From JANRKN01 sp033763435 (lineage in GTDB: Bacteria; Planctomycetota; Phycisphaerae; Phycisphaerales; UBA1924), in NCBI GenBank assembly GCA_033763435.1, contig JANRKN010000158.1, forward strand, positions 1-64,000: a stretch of DNA of 64,000 bases, given 5' to 3'. Both the position numbers and the translations under genes were made by a program. The notes below the pieces were generated by a model, which saw only the letters and a list, made by a program, of their open reading frames with translations, made no database searches and was not told where the DNA came from. This document shows, one piece after another, positions 1 to 7,873 of this stretch. The first letter of the stretch is position 1. Each line of letters begins with the position of its first letter.

Positions 1-1614
1 CGTCTGCTCGATGAGCCCGCGGACGATGCGGAGCTTGGTGAGATCGGCGCTGCCTGAGTTCTCGACGCGCGCGGCGACGTCGAGGTCGACCGCGTAGGCG
101 AGCAGGCGCTTGTCGCCCGCGCCGATGTGCCCGATCTGGGCATCGCCCGCGTACGCGGCGCTGTCGAAGACGGCGATCGGCCCGGGCAGGAGCTGGAGGT
201 TGGAGGTGTTGGTGACTTCGACGCCTCGCATCGGGCTCTCGGTACGGTCCGCGGCGTTAAAGATGGAGACGCGCCGGGCTTGGACGGGCGCGGAGAGGAT
301 GGGGAGCATGGCCGAGCGCTGACGCTCGATGGTGACGGGGGTGGAGAGTTCGTATTGGAAGACTTCGCCGACTTCGACGCCCGCGGCGCGGGCCAGTGCG
401 CCGTAGCTTGCGAGCTGATCGGCGCTGACGGCTTCGGCGCGCTCGGCGAGGTTGCCCGAGGCGTCGAATCCGCCGCCCCCGCCCATCGGGCCGCCGGTGC
501 CGCGCGGGCGACCGGCCTTGCGCATGCCGCCCTCGACCGCAGGCGCGGCGGAGGCGGGCGCGCCGGGGGCCATGTCAGCGAGTTGGGCCAGCGCTCGCTC
601 GGTCTGGGCGTACACGCGGGGGAGTACGCCGGGGATCGTCGGGACGGGCACTTCGGGTCGGAAGGTAAAGAGCGGCTCGTAGAGGTCCATCCGGAAGCTC
701 ACGGGCCGGCCCGAGACGAGCGAAAGCGTGACGTTCTGCCAGTCTTCGTCGGTCGTGTTCTCGACGATCGCCCATCCCTGCATGGTCGCGGTGGGGGTCT
801 GCTTGCCCTGGGCGGTGTCGCCCGCGCGGGGCTTGGGCGTGTCTGGCAGCACGAGGCGGTAGGAGACCTTCCAGACCGGCATCTCGTGGACGTACTGGAT
901 GACGACGTCGCGCTGGCCGGTGCCACGGAAGTTGACGTCGACGGTCTTCGTGCGGTCGGCGCGGTGCTCTGCCAGCGCGGTGAGGGCTTTGCTGAGTTCC
1001 GCGGCGAGGTCCTTGTCCTGCAGCTCAAAGCGGGAGAGGGTGTTCATGTTGACGGCGACGACGCTCGCGCCCGTGAGCATGGTGAGGTAGGGGACGCTGA
1101 TGGGCTTCTGCGCGTTGCCCGAGGCTTCCTCACGCCGCTCGACGCCGAGGATCGTGCCCGTGAACTCGCCTTGGGCGGACTTGACCGAGGCCTGCGAGCC
1201 GCGGAGGCGCGCGACGAGATCGGCGAACGAAGGGTTGTCGGAGATATCGACGCCGAAGGATGCGAGGCGCTTGGCGAGAGGTTCCTTGGAGCCGTAGCCG
1301 ACGCTTTCGACGGTGCCCTGGCCCGAGAGGTCCAGGACGACCATGGTCTTGAGGATGTCGTTGACCTTGTCGGTGTTGAAGCGGAGCTGGACGGAGGCCT
1401 GATCGCGCACGGCGCCCCGGCGATCGAACGCGCCGACGCCCGAGCGGTAGAGCGTGATGCGTCGGATGGGCAGGTCGGAGACCGTCGCGCCCTCGGCGGC
1501 GCGGGCCGCGGCGGTCTGCGCGTGGGCGACGGTCGAGAGCCCGGCGGGCAGGCCCGCGAGCAGCGCGAGCGCGAGGACAATCGAGCGGCCGGTGGAGGTG
1601 TGCGTGCGCGACAT
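1..1614 (-). CDS. Secreted DUF4139-like protein, 3' end outside window
   Basis: The reading frame is open from ATG at 1614 leftward to base 1 (538 codons) with no stop, so the C-terminus lies outside the window. Residues 1-31 form a signal peptide ending at a likely AHA|Q cleavage site, so the product is exported. The mature part starts with a YRSGVGAFDRRG segment. A later stretch (PVWKVSYRLVLP, then WAIVENTTDEDWQNV and SGRPVSFRMDLYEP) is typical of the DUF4139 family, beta-rich extracytoplasmic proteins of unknown role. A Gly/Met-rich linker lies near residues 370-385. A GGAG Shine-Dalgarno sits about 9 nt before the ATG. The long opposite-strand frame over the same bases is a high-GC shadow. 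The family assignment is from memory of its motifs; the biochemical function is unknown. Confidence 0.75.
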   Translation of the reverse strand, partial: MSRTHTSTGRSIVLALALLAGLPAGLSTVAHAQTAAARAAEGATVSDLPIRRITLYRSGVGAFDRRGAVRDQASVQLRFNTDKVNDILKTMVVLDLSGQGTVESVGYGSKEPLAKRLASFGVDISDNPSFADLVARLRGSQASVKSAQGEFTGTILGVERREEASGNAQKPISVPYLTMLTGASVVAVNMNTLSRFELQDKDLAAELSKALTALAEHRADRTKTVDVNFRGTGQRDVVIQYVHEMPVWKVSYRLVLPDTPKPRAGDTAQGKQTPTATMQGWAIVENTTDEDWQNVTLSLVSGRPVSFRMDLYEPLFTFRPEVPVPTIPGVLPRVYAQTERALAQLADMAPGAPASAAPAVEGGMRKAGRPRGTGGPMGGGGGFDASGNLAERAEAVSADQLASYGALARAAGVEVGEVFQYELSTPVTIERQRSAMLPILSAPVQARRVSIFNAADRTESPMRGVEVTNTSNLQLLPGPIAVFDSAAYAGDAQIGHIGAGDKRLLAYAVDLDVAARVENSGSADLTKLRIVRGLIEQT

Positions 1615-1866
1615 CGTGAGGTCTCCTGTCGGTTGGTGAGCGCGGGGGTCAGGTGAGGCGCTCGGGCTCAGCAAGAGCGTACCGAGAGCGCGCCTGCGCG
1701 GAGGGCCGGTGATCGGGCCTCAGAGAGTGGGTCGCGCGGGCGGAGGCATCGGGGTGTTCGAACGGATGGGACAGACGTTGGGACGCGCAGCGGGCGGGCG
1801 CGGTTCCGCGATGTGCGGTTTTTCTGAATCTGTCGGCCGGGGCGCACGATCTACGATCGGAGGCCC

Positions 1867-4800
1867 ATGAGTAGCTTGACCAGCCTGCCTGTCGTTGCCG
1901 TGAAGAACGCGCCGCCCGAGAACTCGGGCGCGCTGTCCGACGCCGATCGGCGGTCGATTGCGCAGGAGCTTGCGCGCTCGATCGAGGGCGAGGTGCGATT
2001 CGGTCTGCACGACCGGATGCTGTACGCGACCGACGCGTCGCTGTATCAGGTCGAGCCGCTGGGTGTGGTGATCCCCGCAAACACGGACGATGCGGCGCGG
2101 GCCGCGCGGTTGTGTATTGAGCGCGGGCTGCCGATCCTGCCGCGGGGCGGGGGCACGAGCCTCGCGGGGCAGTGCACGAACCGCGCGGTAGTGATTGACC
2201 TCTCGCCCAACTGCCGGAGGATTCTGTCGCTGGATTCCGCGGCGCGGACAGTGACGGTCGAGCCGGGCATCACGGTCGATGATCTGAACGATCAGATCGC
2301 TGACTCAGGCCTGTTCTTCGCGCCCGACCCTGCGACGAGTCGGCACGCGAACATCGGCGGGTGCATCGGCAACAACGCGGCGGGCGCGCGCAGCGTGCGC
2401 TACGGGCGCACGGTCGAGAGCCTGATCGGGATCGACGCGGTGCTGGGCGATGGCGCGCGCGTGAGGCTCGAGCGAGGCGCTGCCGCCGGCGATCAGCGCG
2501 TGCGGGCGCTGACGGCGCGCGTGACCGACATCGTTCAGCGACACGCGGCGCTGATCCGCGAGCGCTTCCCCAGGACCATCCGCCGAAATGCGGGGTACAG
2601 CCTCGACCTCATCCTCCAGCAGCTCGAGCGCGGCGGCGAGGGTGAGGTCAATCTCTCGCACCTGGTCTGTGGCAGCGAGGGCACGCTCGCCCTCACGCTG
2701 GGCGCGACGCTCCGGCTCCATCCCAAGCCCAAGGCGCGCGGCCTCGCGGTCGTCGCGTTCGACACGCTTGATGCCGCGATCGAGGCGGTGATGCCGATCC
2801 TCGAGACCAAGCCCTCGGCGATCGAGCTGCTCGACGATCTGGTCGTGGGCCTTGCGCGCGCGAACACGGAGTATCGCCGGTACGTCGAGCTTATGCCTAG
2901 GCCCGCCAGCGGCCGGGAGATGCAGGCGATTCTGTACGTCGAGTACTTCAGCGACGAAGGCGCGGCGGACATCGAGGCGCGCTTTGCGGCGCTCAAGTCG
3001 CGCTTTGGCGCCTCGGTCGCGAGCTACACCGACGCGACGGCGATGCTCAACGCCTGGAAGCTCCGCAAGGCGGGCGAGCCGCTGCTGCACGGGATCCCGG
3101 GCGACCGCAAGCCGCTGACGTTCGTCGAGGACAACGCGGTGCCGGTCGAGAACCTCGCGCGGTTCGTGCGCGAGTTCCGTGAGATCGTGGCGCGCAAGGG
3201 AACGCGCGCGGCGTTTTACGCCCACGCCTCGGTCGGCGTGCTGCACGTGCGCCCGCTGCTTGACCTGCACTCCGAGAGCGACCGCGCGCTGCTGCGCGAG
3301 ATCGCGGTCGAGGTCGCGGACCTTGCACGCAGCCTCGGCGGCGTCATGTCGGGCGAGCACGGCGACGGGCGCGTCCGCGGGCCCCTGCTCGAGCGGTTCT
3401 ACGGCGCCGAGCTGATGAACGCGATGCGCGAGGTCAAGGCGGCGTTCGATCCTCAGGGGCTGTTCAACCCGGGCAATATCGTGGAGCCGCGCGCGATCGA
3501 GACGATCACGCAGAGGCTGCGGATCGAGCCTTTCCCGCCCGGCGAAAAGCCCGCCGAAGGGCGCAGGCTGCCCGAGTTTCCGAAGGTGCAGACGTACTTT
3601 GACTACGCCGACCAGCACGGCTTCGACGGCGCGGTCGAGATGTGCAACGGCGCGGGCGTCTGCCGGAAAAAGCAGGGCGGGACGATGTGCCCCTCGTACC
3701 AGGCGACGCTCGACGAAAGGCACTCGACGCGCGGGCGCGGCAACGCGCTGAGGCTCGCGATCACGGGTCAGTTTCTGTCCGAGGGTCAGCCCGATCAGGC
3801 GCGCTGGAACGATGCCGAGACGATGCGCACGCTCGATCTGTGCCTGTCGTGCAAGGCCTGCAAGACCGAGTGCCCGAGCAACGTGGACATTTCGCGGCTC
3901 AAGGCCGAGTACGTTGCGCAGCAGCACCGCGCGTTCGGCACGCCCCTGAAGTCGCAGTTCTTCGCGCGGGTGCGCGATCTGAACCGGCTGGGCTCGCTGA
4001 CGCCGGGGATTGCCAACTGGGTGAACGGGCTGGGCGTGACGAAGTGGATCGCGGAGAAGCTGCTGGGGATCGACCGTCGGCGGACGCTGCCGCCGTTTTC
4101 GAAGAGGCTGATGTCGCTCGTGAAGGCGGCGAAGGGGCAGGCGGGCGACGCGCAGGCCAAGGCCGACGCGCCGCGGGTGGCGATCTTCGGCGATTGCTTC
4201 AGCATGTTCAGCGAGTCGGGGATCGGGCTGGCGACGCACCGCGTGCTCTCGGCGCTCGGCTATCGCGTCGAGGTGATCGACGCGGGGTGCTGCGCGAGGC
4301 CCGCGATCTCGATGGGGCTGCTGCCTGAGGCGATCGAGGAGGTTGATCGGACGATCGCGCGGATGAGGCCCTGGATCGAGGCGCCGGATGTGCGGGCGAT
4401 CGTCGTGCTCGAGCCCTCATGCTTGTCGGCGTTCAAGGACGATTGGCTGAGGCTGCGGTGCGAGTCTCCGATCGCACTCCGGCAGAAGCTTGCGGCACGG
4501 GCGATGCTGGCCGAGGAGCTGGTGGATCGTTGGTGGGGCGAGCATCCGCGCGGCACGGACCATGTCTTCGCGCGCGATGACAGCCGGGACGTCGTGCTGC
4601 ACGGGCACTGCCACCAGAAAGCCCTGTGGGGCGCGGAGAGTTCGGCGCGTGTGCTGCGGAAGCTCTGCCCCGAGCGTGTCAAGGTGCTCGACACGGGCTG
4701 CTGTGGGATGGCCGGGTCGTTCGGCTACACCACCGAGCGCTACGACCTCTCGATGAAGATCGGTGAGCTCGGCGTGCTGCCCGCGGCGCGTGCGGCCGCG

Positions 4801-4929
4801 TCCAAGGGCGCGGTTGTGCTCGCGCCGGGCACCAGCTGCCGGCATCAGATCCACGACGGCGCCCACGTCCGCGCGCAGCACCCGATGGAGTTCCTCGCCT
4901 CGCGCCTGCGCGATCAGCCTCCCGGCTGA
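1867..4929 (+). CDS. ydiJ: FAD/Fe-S D-2-hydroxyacid dehydrogenase, YdiJ type
   Basis: A 1020-residue flavo-iron-sulfur enzyme that should oxidise a D-2-hydroxyacid (D-lactate, D-2-hydroxyglutarate or glycolate) and pass electrons to the respiratory chain. The N-terminal half is a PCMH-type FAD-binding domain with PRGGGTSLAGQ near residues 92-102 and GCIGNNAAGARS near 165-177. SGEHGDGRVRG near residue 500 closes the GlcD-like oxidase part. Two ferredoxin-like cysteine clusters follow, the second being C659-x2-C662-x2-C665-x3-C669. The C-terminal third carries CCG-type motifs (DAGCCARP, HGHCHQK, DTGCCGMAGSFGY). Length and order match E. coli YdiJ (about 1018 aa), a natural fusion of GlcD-, GlcE- and GlcF-like parts. 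GGAGG lies 5 nt before the ATG. Substrate cannot be settled from sequence. The last 16 bases overlap the convergent CDGSH gene. Confidence 0.88.
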   Translation: MSSLTSLPVVAVKNAPPENSGALSDADRRSIAQELARSIEGEVRFGLHDRMLYATDASLYQVEPLGVVIPANTDDAARAARLCIERGLPILPRGGGTSLAGQCTNRAVVIDLSPNCRRILSLDSAARTVTVEPGITVDDLNDQIADSGLFFAPDPATSRHANIGGCIGNNAAGARSVRYGRTVESLIGIDAVLGDGARVRLERGAAAGDQRVRALTARVTDIVQRHAALIRERFPRTIRRNAGYSLDLILQQLERGGEGEVNLSHLVCGSEGTLALTLGATLRLHPKPKARGLAVVAFDTLDAAIEAVMPILETKPSAIELLDDLVVGLARANTEYRRYVELMPRPASGREMQAILYVEYFSDEGAADIEARFAALKSRFGASVASYTDATAMLNAWKLRKAGEPLLHGIPGDRKPLTFVEDNAVPVENLARFVREFREIVARKGTRAAFYAHASVGVLHVRPLLDLHSESDRALLREIAVEVADLARSLGGVMSGEHGDGRVRGPLLERFYGAELMNAMREVKAAFDPQGLFNPGNIVEPRAIETITQRLRIEPFPPGEKPAEGRRLPEFPKVQTYFDYADQHGFDGAVEMCNGAGVCRKKQGGTMCPSYQATLDERHSTRGRGNALRLAITGQFLSEGQPDQARWNDAETMRTLDLCLSCKACKTECPSNVDISRLKAEYVAQQHRAFGTPLKSQFFARVRDLNRLGSLTPGIANWVNGLGVTKWIAEKLLGIDRRRTLPPFSKRLMSLVKAAKGQAGDAQAKADAPRVAIFGDCFSMFSESGIGLATHRVLSALGYRVEVIDAGCCARPAISMGLLPEAIEEVDRTIARMRPWIEAPDVRAIVVLEPSCLSAFKDDWLRLRCESPIALRQKLAARAMLAEELVDRWWGEHPRGTDHVFARDDSRDVVLHGHCHQKALWGAESSARVLRKLCPERVKVLDTGCCGMAGSFGYTTERYDLSMKIGELGVLPAARAAASKGAVVLAPGTSCRHQIHDGAHVRAQHPMEFLASRLRDQPPG

Positions 4930-5198
4930 GATGCGGGAGACGCTGGCGGAAGCGGCTCAGAGTGCGTCGGCGTGCGCGTCGGTATGTCGTACTGGTACAT
5001 CCGCGCGGGGTCCTCGGCCTTGCAGGCCTTGTGCGCGCCGTCGCAGATCGGGAACTTCGCCGAGATCCCGCACGCGCAGATCGAGAGCACCTTCAGGTTG
5101 CCCTGCTCGTCGCGAGGCCAGGCGTTGGGCGCGCCCGCGGGGGCGTTGGGATCGAACTTGATCGGCGCGGTCGCGTCGAAGCGGACGAGTCGGGGCAT
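4914..5198 (-). CDS. CDGSH-type iron-sulfur protein
   Basis: A 94-residue protein holding the exact CDGSH signature C-x-C-x2-S-x3-P-x-C-D-G-x-H as CACGISAKFPICDGAH. In mitoNEET-like proteins the three Cys and one His ligate a redox-active 2Fe-2S cluster. No membrane segment is visible, so it is probably cytosolic. ATG at 5198 is preferred over the in-frame TTG at 5204 because GGAG lies 9 nt upstream of the ATG. It starts 24 bp after the moxR stop on the same strand, so the two are probably co-transcribed. Its 3' end overlaps the convergent dehydrogenase gene by 16 bp. Role unknown beyond Fe-S or electron transfer. Confidence 0.85.
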   Translation of the reverse strand: MPRLVRFDATAPIKFDPNAPAGAPNAWPRDEQGNLKVLSICACGISAKFPICDGAHKACKAEDPARMYQYDIPTRTPTHSEPLPPASPASQPGG

Positions 5199-5222
5199 CG
5201 GCAAGGACTCCGTGAGAAACGC

Positions 5223-6173
5223 TCAGCGGCGCGGGGGGCGCACGTCCATCGGCGTGGGGATCGAACGCAGGATCTCTTCCAGGATTCTGTCCGCGCCCGA
5301 CGAGGGGCCGCCCGGCGCCATGCCGCGGACGACCAGACGGTGGCCGACAACCGGGAGCACGTTGGACGTGACGTCCTCGGGGACGGCATAGTCGCGCCCG
5401 TGGTACGCGGCGGTCGCCCGTGCGGCCTGCGCAAGCGCAAGGCTGCCGCGCGGGCTCAGGCCCAGCTCGAGGTTCGGGTGCGTGCGGGTCGCGGCGGCGA
5501 TCGCGACGATGAACGCGCGCAGGTCCTCGTGCAGCCAGACGCGATCGACGAGCGCCTGCACCTCGCGGACGTTCTCACGCGAGATCACGGGGCGGAGGTT
5601 GGCCAGGCCCGTTGCCTGAGGGCGGGCTTCCAGGATTCGCGACTCTTCCTCGGGCTTGGGATAGCCCAGGTGAAGCCGCATGAGAAAGCGGTCGAGCTGA
5701 CTCTCGGGCAGTGGATACGTGCCCTCGAAGTGCGCGGGGTTCTGCGTCGCGATGACCAAGAAAGGTTGGTCGAGCTTGCGTGCTTGGCCTTCGACCGAGA
5801 CCGAGGCCTCGTTCATGGCTTCGAGCAGCGCGGCCTGGGTGCGCGGGGTCGTGCGGTTGACTTCGTCCGCGAGCACGACGTTGCTGAAAATCGGCCCGGG
5901 CTTGAAGATGAACTCGCTGCTGGCGCGGTCGAGGATGGTGACGCCCAGAATGTCGGAGGGGAGGAGGTCGGGGGTCATCTGCACGCGGGCGAATGAGCCG
6001 TCGATCGAGCGCGCGAGCGTCGAGGCGAGCAGCGTCTTGCCGACGCCCGGGACGTCCTCGATGAGGATGTGCCCGCGGGCCATGAGGCAGACGATGACGC
6101 GGCGGACCACGTCCTCGTGCCCGAGGAAGACCCCGGCGATGTTCTGGTGCAGCTTGGCGATCGCGTCGAGCAT
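5223..6173 (-). CDS. moxR: MoxR-family AAA+ ATPase
   Basis: A 316-residue MoxR-type AAA+ ATPase, a family that usually acts as a chaperone with VWA-domain partners. Walker A (EDVPGVGKT, residues 39-47), Walker B (VVLADEVNRTTP) and sensor-1 region (ATQNPAHFEGTYPLP) are intact, followed by the ESQLDRFLMRL segment. The frame extends upstream to 6584, but that part overlaps the start of the divergent gene. ATG at 6173 gives the usual MoxR N-terminus and length. No DUF58 or VWA gene follows; instead the CDGSH gene is immediately downstream, which is an unusual partner. The client is unknown. Confidence 0.9.
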   Translation of the reverse strand: MLDAIAKLHQNIAGVFLGHEDVVRRVIVCLMARGHILIEDVPGVGKTLLASTLARSIDGSFARVQMTPDLLPSDILGVTILDRASSEFIFKPGPIFSNVVLADEVNRTTPRTQAALLEAMNEASVSVEGQARKLDQPFLVIATQNPAHFEGTYPLPESQLDRFLMRLHLGYPKPEEESRILEARPQATGLANLRPVISRENVREVQALVDRVWLHEDLRAFIVAIAAATRTHPNLELGLSPRGSLALAQAARATAAYHGRDYAVPEDVTSNVLPVVGHRLVVRGMAPGGPSSGADRILEEILRSIPTPMDVRPPRR

Positions 6174-6255
6174 GGTGGGCCTTGGGGAGAGGAGCCGGGG
6201 GCCGGGGCGGAATCGTCGGGGTTCATCCCCCGCGGAGATTACGCCAGCGATTACG

Positions 6256-7257
6256 ATGGGGGCGTTGCCGAGGTTCCCGCGACCCATCCTGAACGACGAG
6301 GCGAGCTCGCCGGGCGGCGCGGAGCTGGCCGTGCTCGAGCGCACGCTGACGGGCGAGCTGTCGTGCGCGCGGTGCCGGTATGCGCTGACGGGGCTCTCGG
6401 TGCGCGATGTCTGCCCCGAGTGCGGGCTGGCGGTGCGTGCGACGCTGCTTGCGGTGGTCGATCCGCGTGCGAAGGAACTGCAGCCGATCCGCTGGCCGGT
6501 GCTGGTGACGGCGGGGCTGCTGCTGTGGGCGATCGCGCCGGTGCTCGCGGCGGTGCTGGTGTGGGTGCTGCGGGCGCGCGACATTGCCGGGGCGCTGGGC
6601 GTGAACCTGCAGGCGCTGCCCTCGGATTGGCTCGGGCCGTGGGTGACGGCGCTGGTGCTGGCCTCGGGCGTCGGGGCGCTGGCGATTGTGCGCCCTCACG
6701 CGATGCTGGGCCCACGAGCGATCGCGGGGGCCGCGTTGGGCGCGGCGATGTACGCGCCGCTGGCGTGGTGCGTGCATCATGTGCTGGTCGTGGTCGATCA
6801 GGCGCACACGAGGCCGTACGACCTGCTGAGCGCGGCCGAGCCGGTGCGGATGGCGCTTCGGCTCGGGTCGGGGGTGCTGATGCTGCTGATCGTGCTGGGG
6901 CTGCGTGAGAACGTCCGCGCGCTGGAGGCGCGGTCGATCATGCTGCGCGAGGGGCGGGTGGAGCGGCAGACGAGCGTGGCGCTGCTGGCGGCGCTGGCGG
7001 TGACGAGTCTGGGCGATGGGATGATGCTGGCCGCGGCGATGGGGTGGACGGGCGCGTTCGATCAGACGCTGTGGCTGGTGGGCAAGGCGGTGGTCGCGGT
7101 GGGCTCGATGTTCCTGACGCTGGGGCTGGTGGGGACGGTGCAGGACGTGTGGCGCGCGCGGGCCGCGGTGCTCGCGCCGCCGCTGACGCTCAGCGATGTG
7201 CTCGATCCGCGGGACATCGAAGGCGCCGCGGGCAAAGGGGGGGCGGAGCGGGCATGA
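6256..7257 (+). CDS. Zinc-ribbon multi-spanning membrane protein
   Basis: A 333-residue membrane protein of unknown function. Near residues 36-60 a CARCRYAL...CPECG zinc ribbon is followed by about six hydrophobic segments (starting PVLVTAGLLLWAIAPVL, and ending LVGKAVVAVGSMFLTLGLVG). This 'CxxCxYxLxGL plus membrane' design is common in planctomycetes. ATG at 6256 is chosen because everything upstream in frame is antisense to moxR. Its stop overlaps the start of the next gene as ATGA (7254-7257), so the two are translationally coupled and may cooperate. No enzymatic motif was recognised. Confidence 0.72.
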   Translation: MGALPRFPRPILNDEASSPGGAELAVLERTLTGELSCARCRYALTGLSVRDVCPECGLAVRATLLAVVDPRAKELQPIRWPVLVTAGLLLWAIAPVLAAVLVWVLRARDIAGALGVNLQALPSDWLGPWVTALVLASGVGALAIVRPHAMLGPRAIAGAALGAAMYAPLAWCVHHVLVVVDQAHTRPYDLLSAAEPVRMALRLGSGVLMLLIVLGLRENVRALEARSIMLREGRVERQTSVALLAALAVTSLGDGMMLAAAMGWTGAFDQTLWLVGKAVVAVGSMFLTLGLVGTVQDVWRARAAVLAPPLTLSDVLDPRDIEGAAGKGGAERA

Positions 7258-7685
7258 GCGTCACGATCACGGACCGAGAGCGCGAGGAGTTTGACCGCCT
7301 GTTTCAGGAGGTGCTCGACGAGCTGCCCGAGGCGGTGCACGAGCTGATCGAGGAGATCCCGATCATCGTGCTCGATCGGCCCACGGCTGCGCTGATGCGC
7401 GAGCTGGGCCTCGACCCGGGTGACGAGGAGGCCGCGACGGAGCTGTGCGGGCTGCACACGGGCACGGCGCTGACTGAACGGTCGGTCTCGGCGGGGGCCG
7501 AACTGCCGACGGACATTCACATCTTCCGCGAGGGGATCATCAACCTCGCGGGCGGGTGGGACGAGCCCGACCCGGCCGAGGCGCGCGAACGGATTGCGGA
7601 CGAGATCTGGGTCACGCTGCTGCACGAGATCGGGCACCACTTCGGGCTGGATGAGGACGACCTGGCGCGGCTGGGGTTCGATTGA
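7254..7685 (+). CDS. Zincin-like metallopeptidase (DUF1025/PF06262 type)
   Basis: A 143-residue soluble protein with the zinc-protease signature HEIGHHFGLDEDDL near its C-terminus. This matches the small MMP/zincin-like family, in which two His and a downstream acidic residue bind zinc and Glu is the catalytic base. The N-terminal part is acidic (EEFDRLFQEVLDELPE). Start ATG 7254 lies inside the stop of the preceding membrane-protein gene, so coupled translation is expected. The physiological substrate of this family is unknown; coupling to a membrane protein suggests a membrane-adjacent role, which is inference. Confidence 0.82.
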   Translation: MSVTITDREREEFDRLFQEVLDELPEAVHELIEEIPIIVLDRPTAALMRELGLDPGDEEAATELCGLHTGTALTERSVSAGAELPTDIHIFREGIINLAGGWDEPDPAEARERIADEIWVTLLHEIGHHFGLDEDDLARLGFD

Positions 7686-7873
7686 GCGGGATTGGAGCGC
7701 GGACCGGCCCGGACCGCGAACCTCGGCCCGGGCTAGGCGTCTGAAAGGGGCGTCTGAAGAGGGGCGTCGGGTTTGGGCGTCTGTGGAGCGTCCGTACGGC
7801 GCCGGTCGGCGAAATGTTGGACATCGAAACACCAACCCTCCCTACGTGGGCGGGGCACTTTGGAAGGGAACGC

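Noticed and set aside
2305..4239. 644-codon open frame on the minus strand inside the ydiJ gene
   Set aside because: Arg/Leu/His-rich shadow of a strongly conserved dehydrogenase on the plus strand.
5719..6255. Extended N-terminus of the zinc-ribbon membrane protein
   Set aside because: The extension is entirely antisense to the well-conserved moxR gene.
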